A stretch of DNA of 11,619 bases from Porticoccaceae bacterium (GTDB lineage Bacteria; Pseudomonadota; Gammaproteobacteria; Pseudomonadales; Porticoccaceae). Positions 1-5,502 of this stretch are shown in pieces (positions within the stretch are counted from its first letter, which is position 1; every line of letters starts with the position of its first letter). Both the position numbers and the translations under genes were made by a program. The stretch covers positions 1 through 11,619 of the forward strand of contig JAHRWI010000254.1 in assembly GCA_019090225.1 (NCBI GenBank), in the 5' to 3' direction. A model generated the notes under the pieces. It saw only the letters and a program-made list of their open reading frames with translations. It did not search any database and was not told where the DNA came from.

Positions 1-1
1 C

Positions 2-448
2 AAATTTCCAGAAGGTGAGCGAGAAGAAGTACGCCAGATATACTTGAACAAAGGCTTTGACGGTGAATTGTTGGAGCAGGTGGTTGATGTCATCACAGCC
101 GACCCTGATCAGTGGGTGGATACCATGCTGCAGGAAGAGCACGGCATGGCCCTGCAAGACCACGATGCGAGTAAGGCTGGGTTCGCCACCTTTATAGCCT
201 TTCTGCTAGTCGGTTTGATTCCTTTATTGCCCTACCTGATTAACTGGTTGGTACCCGGCCTCGTAACGCAAACCTTTTTGTGGAGTTCTATTCTGACCGG
301 TATTGCGTTTTTCTGGGTCGGCGCACAGAAAGCCCAGTTTGTGAATCAAAGTAGAAGAATTGGTGGTATAGAAACCGTCGCTATCGGTGGTTTTGCAGCG
401 GCTATGGCCTATGGCATAGGTGTTTTACTCAAAGGACTGATTGAATAA
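2..448 (+). CDS. VIT1/CCC1-family iron/manganese transporter, C-terminal part (5' end outside window)
   Basis: The reading frame is open from base 2, so the gene begins before the window and 148 residues are visible. The first part is hydrophilic and rich in Glu (EGEREEVRQIY, then a KGF motif and an EEHGM motif). This matches the cytosolic metal-binding helices that follow the second membrane segment in the VIT1/CCC1 (DUF125) family. Three hydrophobic segments follow, matching the last three of the family's five: one with the typical LIPLLPYL proline pattern, one with FFWVGAQK, and a glycine/alanine-rich last one ending in LLKGLIE. Family members move Fe2+ or Mn2+ across a membrane by proton exchange; here the inner membrane, out of the cytosol, would be expected. 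The role is inferred from family membership. The next gene lies downstream on the same strand. The 3' end lies inside a 15-bp tandem repeat. Confidence 0.85.
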   Translation, partial: KFPEGEREEVRQIYLNKGFDGELLEQVVDVITADPDQWVDTMLQEEHGMALQDHDASKAGFATFIAFLLVGLIPLLPYLINWLVPGLVTQTFLWSSILTGIAFFWVGAQKAQFVNQSRRIGGIETVAIGGFAAAMAYGIGVLLKGLIE

Positions 449-496
449 AAGCCGGTCGAATAAAGGCTGCTTGAATAGCAACTGGTCGAAGAAAAT
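437..496 (+). repeat. Four imperfect 15-bp tandem repeats spanning the transporter stop codon
   Basis: Units lie at 437-451, 452-466, 467-481 and 482-496. They read ctgattgaataaaag, ccggtcgaataaagg, ctgcttgaatagcaa and ctggtcgaagaaaat. The period is five codons, so the frame is kept: units read Leu-Ile-Glu-stop, Pro-Val-Glu-stop, Leu-Leu-Glu-stop and Leu-Val-Glu-Glu. Three in-frame stops therefore follow one another every 15 bp (446, 461, 476). The last codons of the gene appear to have been duplicated several times and then diverged. A function is not evident; slippage during replication would be enough to explain it. Confidence 0.7.
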
Positions 497-601
497 GTGG
501 CGGTTTTATTATGCTGTGCCAGACTGAGAATAACGATCCTAAACGGCCTGTTTGAATGTTCCTCCTCCTATCTCGCTCCAATAATACGACTCCATCAGGA
601 T

Positions 602-1543
602 ATGAGCGAGCCAGTTAAGTTCTGGCAAGGCCATGCTGACTGGCGTGAGGCTGAGCAGAGCTGGGACTCGCGCGCGGCACAACTGGCCGAACAAGAGCCA
701 CTGCGAACCTTCAAGAAGAACCCCAACTTACCGGGCATTCGCCGTCACACCCGTAAAAACCTGCCCTGGAAGACCCTGTCTTATATTCATCATCATGATT
801 ACAGCGGCAAGCTGGGTAGCTATTTCTGGCGGCATCCGATTAAACATGGTTTAGGCCTGGCAAAAACCCTGTTGCGATCCCAGAGCTATCGACGGGACGG
901 TGATTTTTTTCTTTATCAATTAAGAAGTGTCGACGAATTTAAATCGAAACTAGTCAAACCAGACGCTGTTTTAGTGGCCGGTTTTTCCTATTGCCACAAA
1001 CCCTTTGAATGTCCATCTGGCAGATTTACAGACGCCTGTATTCACGATGCAGACAACCCAGTATGCGGACAATGTTTTATCGGTAAATGCGTACACAGCC
1101 TGCCGAAGACAAGAGTCGTCCCGCTGTTTATTACCACCGTGCATTACATTGGCGAAAAGATGATCGAGGCGCGCGAAAATTGGCCTGAGCACAATGTGCT
1201 ATTTGTGATTACCGCCTGCGAGTTGACCCTGGAAATGTTTGGCAAACTCGGTAACGCGGTGGGCTTACAAGGCATCGGTGTCCGGCTCGACGGCCAGATA
1301 TGCAACACCATGCGCGCCTTTGAGGTATCTGAAGTCGGTGTTAAGCCTGGCATGGCGATTGTTACCGACCCAACCCAGGTGAGGATGATGGAATTATTTC
1401 GCTTATTTTCGGAAGCCTCGTCCAGTTCTTCTCCCGATTCTCCGCTTAATTCTTTGCCAGGCTCTGAACAAGGCGGTGAGCAAGATTCCCCCCTCAATCC
1501 GACAAGAGATCAAAATATCATTGCTTCAGACAGGCGCAGTTAG
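602..1543 (+). CDS. Uncharacterised cysteine-cluster protein (DUF116-like pattern, tentative)
   Basis: A 313-residue protein that I do not recognise. I chose the ATG at 602 (MSEPVKFWQG) over an in-frame GTG at 497, because the 35 residues this would add look like translated intergenic DNA; a weak AGGA lies very close to the ATG. Residues 1-110 are polar and rich in His, Arg and Trp. A compact cysteine group follows: C131, C137, C146, C155, C158 and C163 (CHKPFEC, then CGQCFIGKC), with C206 (ACEL) and C234 further on. The order of a CxxC-type cluster, a hydrophobic strand, and a later Cys-Glu-Leu resembles DUF116 proteins, which are suspected metal or Fe-S binders; this is a weak match by eye. 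No signal peptide or membrane segment is seen. Residues 270-313 form a Ser/Pro/Gly-rich, probably disordered tail. An Fe-S or zinc role is inference only. Confidence 0.7.
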   Translation: MSEPVKFWQGHADWREAEQSWDSRAAQLAEQEPLRTFKKNPNLPGIRRHTRKNLPWKTLSYIHHHDYSGKLGSYFWRHPIKHGLGLAKTLLRSQSYRRDGDFFLYQLRSVDEFKSKLVKPDAVLVAGFSYCHKPFECPSGRFTDACIHDADNPVCGQCFIGKCVHSLPKTRVVPLFITTVHYIGEKMIEARENWPEHNVLFVITACELTLEMFGKLGNAVGLQGIGVRLDGQICNTMRAFEVSEVGVKPGMAIVTDPTQVRMMELFRLFSEASSSSSPDSPLNSLPGSEQGGEQDSPLNPTRDQNIIASDRRS

Positions 1544-1603
1544 ATTGCCCTGGTTCGCGCCTTTATCCCCCCTGGCCCCGTTACCCACCTCGCTTACAAA
1601 GCC

Positions 1604-1632
1604 TAAGCCGTTAAGCTAAACTTCTCGGCTTA
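1604..1632 (+). other. Short inverted repeat downstream of the cysteine-cluster gene
   Basis: TAAGCCG (1604-1610) and CGGCTTA (1626-1632) are perfect 7-base complements around a 15-base loop. It could be a hairpin in the 137-bp gap between two same-strand genes. There is no T-run after it, so it is not a convincing intrinsic terminator. The rest of the gap shows nothing else beyond the ribosome binding site at 1664. Confidence 0.3.
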
Positions 1633-1663
1633 TATGCAGTGACGTAATAATCATAAAAATAGC

Positions 1664-1669
1664 AGGGAG
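1664..1669 (+). promoter_or_regulatory. Ribosome binding site for the TTG start at 1681
   Basis: AGGGAG lies 11 bases before TTG at 1681. An in-frame TGA at 1675-1677 rules out any start further upstream. The resulting N-terminus (WLANNE then LSA) matches that of the paralog next door (WLNDNE then LSA), so the TTG start is favoured. Confidence 0.5.
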
Positions 1670-1680
1670 TGGCTTGAACT

Positions 1681-3189
1681 TTGGAATGGCTGGCTAATAA
1701 CGAATCATCATTGAGTGCGATCGCCGCCATCATCGCGATTATCGCCGGTGTAGCTGTGGTCGTGCGCCTGGTTTGGACGCGTATGCCTTCTCAGGTAATG
1801 AACCAGGTAAAACGTCCTGCATTTTTATCGGACTGGCGCAATGTCGCGCTAATGACCCTGGGCTTTATCGCCTTGCTCGCGGTTTTAGTGCTGGCAACCA
1901 GCGGGCTGCATACAGGGCAAGACAAAGACACAGTGCAAGACAGCGACACGGGCCAAGCCAGTACTGCCGATACGACTGATGCCATTAGCAAAGCCGGTAA
2001 ACCTTCGGTGGCGGTATTGCCGCTCGATAATTTATCTAACGACCCGGAACAGGCCTACCTGGCCGATGGCATCACAGAAGATGTGATTACCTTACTGTCT
2101 CGCAACCCGCGCTTTTTTGTTATTGCTCGCAATTCGTCTTTTACCTACAAAGGCAAAGCCGTTGATATCCGCCAGGTGGGTGAAGAACTGGGAGTTCGCT
2201 ACGTGGTGGAAGGCAGTCTGCGAATAATGGGTGAGCGCCTGCGGGTCACCGTGCAGTTGATTGATACCAACAACGGCCAGCATTTATGGGCAGAGCAGTA
2301 TGACCGACCACTGGCGGAGATTTTCGCGCTACAGGACGATATAACCAGGGGCATTGCGGTGACCTTAGGGGACGAAATCTGGAGTGCTGAAATTTCCCGC
2401 GCTAATAGTACGTTACCCGAAAACCTGGATGCCTGGGGCCTGGTCATGCGCGGCAGCCGATCCTATGCTCGCGTTAGTAGGAAATTGCTGGCTGAGGAAC
2501 AACCCTTACTGCGTGAGGCACTTTTGCTGGAGCCTAATTACGTTCCAGCCAAAGCTGAATTGGCTCGCTCACTCTGTTGGCAGGCCGCCAATTTTTACAG
2601 TGAAGACCCGGCCAGGGATATCGCGGAGGCCTACACACTGGGTCAACAGGCCCTTGAATCTGCACCTAATGATCCGCTCGCGCTATTTGCGCTCGGCTCC
2701 TGTTATGGCTATACGGGTCGACCACGGGAAGCTATTCGGCTGCTGGAAAAGGCCATCAGTAAGCAGCCTAACTACGCGCTGGCATCTGCTGCACTGGGGT
2801 TGGCGCTGATGCTTGACCAACAACCGGCTCGGGGCCTGCCATACAACGAACAAGCTTTACTGTTATCACCCAGGTCACCCCAGGTCTATCTTTTCGAGAC
2901 TTTTCGAACAGCAACGCTTTGTGAACTTAGCCGTTATACCCAGGCTGAGCAGGCTGCCCAAAACGGTCTTAAGTCTTATGACGGCTGGTACTGGACCTGG
3001 CTTAATCTTGCCTGGGCTCGCGCGGCCTGGGCGATACCGAGGGTGCACGACAAGCTTTATATGGTGCAAAAACAAGCGAACCCCGGTTTTCTCTGGCATT
3101 CGCCAAAGAATCAGCAGCGATCCTCTTTAAAAACAAAGGCCAGAATTTGCTGGCCGCACTCGAACCCATCTGGCCGGAAGATTTACTGA
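1681..3189 (+). CDS. Membrane-anchored TolB-N/FlgO-like domain TPR protein, C-terminus frameshifted
   Basis: As read, 502 residues. Two hydrophobic helices lie at about 11-32 and 54-75, followed by an Asp/Thr/Gln-rich linker. A domain at about 107-233 begins PSVAVLPLDN and contains DGITEDVI, a VIARNSSF motif, YVVEGSLR and LIDTNNGQHLWAEQYDR. This is the COG5616 'TolB amino-terminal' or FlgO-like domain often found after adenylate cyclase or winged-helix domains, neither of which is present here. TPR-type helices follow from about 270 to 445 (for example YGYTGRPREAIRLLEKAI). The frame changes at 3022-3026: the last 55 or so residues look like non-coding translation, whereas the -1 frame from 3024 reads GLGDTEGARQAL and continues to a stop at 3204-3206. 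That hidden tail aligns with the paralog's C-terminus. Either a recent inactivating deletion or a sequencing error. Function unknown; a scaffold role is inference. Confidence 0.8.
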   Translation: MEWLANNESSLSAIAAIIAIIAGVAVVVRLVWTRMPSQVMNQVKRPAFLSDWRNVALMTLGFIALLAVLVLATSGLHTGQDKDTVQDSDTGQASTADTTDAISKAGKPSVAVLPLDNLSNDPEQAYLADGITEDVITLLSRNPRFFVIARNSSFTYKGKAVDIRQVGEELGVRYVVEGSLRIMGERLRVTVQLIDTNNGQHLWAEQYDRPLAEIFALQDDITRGIAVTLGDEIWSAEISRANSTLPENLDAWGLVMRGSRSYARVSRKLLAEEQPLLREALLLEPNYVPAKAELARSLCWQAANFYSEDPARDIAEAYTLGQQALESAPNDPLALFALGSCYGYTGRPREAIRLLEKAISKQPNYALASAALGLALMLDQQPARGLPYNEQALLLSPRSPQVYLFETFRTATLCELSRYTQAEQAAQNGLKSYDGWYWTWLNLAWARAAWAIPRVHDKLYMVQKQANPGFLWHSPKNQQRSSLKTKARICWPHSNPSGRKIY

Positions 3190-3206
3190 ACGCCGACAGG
3201 AACTGA
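3022..3206 (+). other. Frameshift site and displaced natural C-terminus of the first TPR gene
   Basis: In the frame set by 1681 the protein reads ...LNLAWARAA then AWAIPRVHD. In the -1 frame, from GGC at 3024, it reads GLGDTEGARQAL, then SEPRFSLAFAKESA and LLAALEPIW, ending in TGA at 3204-3206. The paralog ends with MEPGFSAEEFVAQL and HHLEALRLAGL, which lines up with this displaced tail. One missing base in or near the GCGCGG at 3021-3025 explains it. No slippery heptamer is seen, so programmed frameshifting is unlikely. The restored protein would have about 508 residues and end 12 bases before the next start codon. Confidence 0.8.
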
Positions 3207-3218
3207 GCAGAACTGGCT

Positions 3219-4625
3219 GTGGAAACTTTTAATCAATTTGTCACCTGGCTTAACGATAACGAAACCGCCTTAAGTGCTTTCGCTGCCCTGGTGGTGATCA
3301 TCGGTGTAACTTTATCGCCGATGGGTAGTGGTCTGCGCCGGGCCCTAAGCCGCAGTGCGCAAGATATCCAGATCGATAAAACTATGGCACCAGGGGCTGA
3401 TCAATTAAACGGGCAATCAAACCATCAGGATCATAACAACGGAGCGGCGAGTTTAAGCGACAAGCCATCTGTTGCCGTGCTGCCTTTTGAGAATCTGAGC
3501 GGCGATGCCGAACAAGCGTATTTCTCCGAAGGCATTGCCGAAGACATTATTGTTGCCTTGTCCAAATTGCACTCTTTGTTCGTTATCGCCCGTAATACCT
3601 CGTTTGCTTATAAAGAGCTAAGTGGCCAGGGCAATAATCTCGGTAAAGCGCTGGGGGCTCGGTATATCGTCCAGGGCAGCGTCCGTAAGATGGGTGAGCG
3701 GGCAAGGATTAACGCTCAATTGATCGATACCGAAACCGATGAGCAGCTATGGGCAGAGCGTTTTGATCGTGATCTTGATGACGTGTTTCTGATCCAGGAT
3801 GAGATAACTGCCAAGGTCATTAGCATCCTGCCTAGCAGGATTGAGGCTGCTGATTTAAAGAGAACGCACAACAAACCGACCCATAACCTCAAGGCTTATG
3901 AATATTTATTGCGCGGAAAATATCATCATCACCTCAGGACTCAATCTGATAACGCCATGGCTTATGAGCTGTTGAGCCAGGCCGTTGAAGCCGATCCCAA
4001 TTCTGCCCAGGCTTTTGCCTGGCGCGCTTGCGTCATCGGTCAGGCCTTATTTCGTGGTTATCGGGATGACGAAGCAGCGACAGAGGAAATATTAAAGGAT
4101 TTAAGAGCGGCCCTGGCCCTGGATGATGAAGATTTTGAATGCCATCGTGTGTTCTCGGGTGTGTACACCATTCAGCAAAATTACGACCGCGCGCTGTTTC
4201 ACGCACAGCGGGCTTTTGAGTTAAACCCCAATGATCCTCGGGTTATTTCTCAATACGGGGAATTGTTGGTTTTGATAGGTGACGCTGAGGCGGGTATTGA
4301 AATGCAGCAGCAAGCTTTATTGGTTGATCCTTACAGTCCCGATGATCGCCTGACACACTTAGGCTTTGCTCAGTTTTCCGCTCGTCGCTATCAGGATGCT
4401 GTGGCCACCTTTAAGAAAATATCTTCCCTCGGTGCCAAGCATCATGCCTATCTTGCTGCCTGCTACGCTCAGCTCAATGATGCTGTGTCGGCGGAACAGC
4501 AGGCTGCGGAAGTCCTCAGAATGGAACCAGGATTTTCCGCCGAGGAATTTGTCGCACAGTTGCAATATAAAAACGATGCTGATGCTCAGCACCATCTTGA
4601 GGCTTTGCGCTTAGCTGGCTTATAA
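3219..4625 (+). CDS. Membrane-anchored TolB-N/FlgO-like domain TPR protein (intact paralog)
   Basis: 468 residues from a GTG at 3219. The start is supported by the N-terminus (WLNDNETALSAFAALVV) matching that of the gene before it; no strong ribosome binding site is seen, and translational coupling to the upstream gene (natural stop at 3206) is plausible. There is one hydrophobic helix at about 17-34, where the neighbour has two. A polar, Asn/Gln/His-containing linker leads to the TolB-N/FlgO-like domain at about 82-205 (KPSVAVLPFENLSGD, EGIAEDII, VIARNTSF, YIVQGSVRKMGERARI, LIDTETDEQLWAERFDRDLDD). TPR-type repeats cover about 225-440 (for example ALFHAQRAFELNPNDPRVI). No cyclase, winged-helix or kinase domain is present. 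The topology suggests a membrane anchor with a soluble repeat domain for protein contacts. The actual partner and role are not shown by the sequence. Confidence 0.85.
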   Translation: METFNQFVTWLNDNETALSAFAALVVIIGVTLSPMGSGLRRALSRSAQDIQIDKTMAPGADQLNGQSNHQDHNNGAASLSDKPSVAVLPFENLSGDAEQAYFSEGIAEDIIVALSKLHSLFVIARNTSFAYKELSGQGNNLGKALGARYIVQGSVRKMGERARINAQLIDTETDEQLWAERFDRDLDDVFLIQDEITAKVISILPSRIEAADLKRTHNKPTHNLKAYEYLLRGKYHHHLRTQSDNAMAYELLSQAVEADPNSAQAFAWRACVIGQALFRGYRDDEAATEEILKDLRAALALDDEDFECHRVFSGVYTIQQNYDRALFHAQRAFELNPNDPRVISQYGELLVLIGDAEAGIEMQQQALLVDPYSPDDRLTHLGFAQFSARRYQDAVATFKKISSLGAKHHAYLAACYAQLNDAVSAEQQAAEVLRMEPGFSAEEFVAQLQYKNDADAQHHLEALRLAGL

Positions 4626-4632
4626 GCTTTAT

Positions 4633-4652
4633 AAAAGCTCTGTGCGTTTTTT
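4633..4652. terminator. Possible bidirectional terminator between convergent genes
   Basis: AAAAGC (4633-4638) can pair with GC and TTTT (4644-4645, 4647-4650) around the loop TCTGT, with one bulged G at 4646. The plus strand runs into six Ts (4647-4652), and the minus strand reads through an A-rich arm into TTTT. It sits in the 54-bp gap between two convergent genes. The stem is short and AT-rich, so the call is tentative. An overlapping alternative stem is AGCTTT-ATA-AAAGCT at 4625-4639. Confidence 0.35.
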
Positions 4653-4679
4653 AAAATTGGCGAGCTACGATTGATCGCT

Positions 4680-5222
4680 CTATGTCGGATCAAACTCAAC
4701 GATTAAGTCATCAGATACAGCTTCGAGAACTAGCTGTAAGCCTTCTTGGTCGAGATGGTTGGGTAGGTCAAGGCTAGCACTGAGATGGAATAGCGACTCG
4801 CCACTCATTGGAGCATTATCACAATAGGTGCTCAGCTCCTCGACGTTCACAGACTGGCTGGCGAGAATTTTGCTGATTTCGCCGACGATCCCGGGTCGAT
4901 CATTGCTGGTCACCGAGATACTAATACGCTGGTTGGATGGCTTTTGCGACGAGTGTTTTGCACAGGTATGGGCTTGCGCCAAAGCAGCATTCTCGATGGT
5001 GATACGCAGCCCCGAGCTAGCCAGTGAATCGAGGGCATCCATAAGCGTGTCGCGATGATTCTCAGCAACACTGACTAATAAAATGCCGGCAAATTTCCCC
5101 GCCAGGTGGGACATGCTGCTTTCCAGCCAGTTGCCGTGATTTTTCTTGATTGTGGCAGCGAGCAACTCAACCACGCCGGGTCGGTCGTTAGTTATAACGG
5201 TTAAAGCGAGCAGGTGATTCAT
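4680..5222 (-). CDS. GcvR-like protein with two ACT domains
   Basis: 180 residues on the minus strand, close to the roughly 190 of E. coli GcvR. Two ACT domains are visible. The first, at about 4-80, has LTVITNDRPGVVELLAATI and a KFAGILLVSV strand. The second, at about 97-175, has ISVTSNDRPGIVGEISKIL, then VNVEELST and a GESLFHLSASL strand. The NDRPG(I/V)V turn occurs in both, as is typical of amino-acid-sensing ACT folds. E. coli GcvR represses the glycine cleavage operon by binding GcvA; the glycine-sensing role here is inferred from the family, and no gcvA or gcv gene is in the window. It has no DNA-binding domain, so it would act through a partner. It is transcribed away from the acyl-CoA dehydrogenase array. 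No clear ribosome binding site precedes the ATG. Confidence 0.8.
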   Translation of the reverse strand: MNHLLALTVITNDRPGVVELLAATIKKNHGNWLESSMSHLAGKFAGILLVSVAENHRDTLMDALDSLASSGLRITIENAALAQAHTCAKHSSQKPSNQRISISVTSNDRPGIVGEISKILASQSVNVEELSTYCDNAPMSGESLFHLSASLDLPNHLDQEGLQLVLEAVSDDLIVEFDPT

Positions 5223-5306
5223 TAGTCAGTCAGGGGCAATAAAGTTGACTTTCATTATGCCGAAAAGCCCTTTGTTAGCAAGCGTGGGTATGATGGGTTT
5301 CTGCTC

Positions 5307-5326
5307 CCCAGGTAGACTTATCTGGG
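5307..5326. promoter_or_regulatory. 20-bp dyad in the divergent intergenic region (candidate operator)
   Basis: CCCAG (5307-5311) and CTGGG (5322-5326) are perfect inverted arms, and TA pairs inside each arm extend the symmetry (CCCAG-n-TA-n6-TA-n-CTGGG). The site lies about 85 bases upstream of the GcvR-like gene's start and about 180 bases upstream of the first dehydrogenase, which is where an operator for either gene could sit. No regulator family is assigned, and a chance dyad cannot be excluded. Confidence 0.3.
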
Positions 5327-5379
5327 TGACTATCAGGTCGAATATAGTCATTGTATGATGGTCGCCAGATCTTTACTGT

Positions 5380-5487
5380 GGCTCGTTTGATTAGAGCTTG
5401 GCTATACTTTGTGGATGGGTTTTGGTGACTAGCCTACCCCTTTGAATTTTATCGGCTCGTTTGAGCTTTATCTCGTTTGAACTTTAT
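5380..5487 (+). repeat. CTCGTTTGA direct repeats upstream of the acyl-CoA dehydrogenase array
   Basis: CTCGTTTGA occurs three times, at 5382-5390, 5456-5464 and 5472-5480. The last two belong to a near-perfect 16-bp tandem duplication (5456-5471 and 5472-5487, one ...GAGCTTTAT and one ...GAACTTTAT, two mismatches at most). The first two share the longer GGCTCGTTTGA. A weaker relative, CCCCTTTGAATTTTAT, lies at 5437-5452. The block ends just before the ribosome binding site of the first dehydrogenase gene. It could be a direct-repeat regulator site or simple duplication. No convincing promoter hexamer pair was found in the 280-bp gap. Confidence 0.5.
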
Positions 5488-5502
5488 AGAGAGGCACTTT
5501 GA

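Noticed and set aside
580..585. AATAAT as a -10 box before the cysteine-cluster gene
   Set aside because: The nearest TTGAAT (552-557) is 22 bases away, too far, and the implied transcript would start almost at the ATG.
497..601. N-terminal extension of the cysteine-cluster protein from a GTG at 497
   Set aside because: The 35 added residues look like translated intergenic DNA, the GTG has no ribosome binding site, and the region overlaps the end of the tandem repeat. The ATG at 602 gives a normal soluble N-terminus.
2384..2809. 141-residue open frame inside the first TPR gene
   Set aside because: The overlapping main frame carries clear TPR and TolB-N sequence here; this frame shows no recognisable domain and is a shadow.
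5403..5408. TATACT as a -10 box for the dehydrogenase operon
   Set aside because: No hexamer resembling TTGACA lies 16-18 bases upstream and no TGn extension is present, so a promoter call is not supported.
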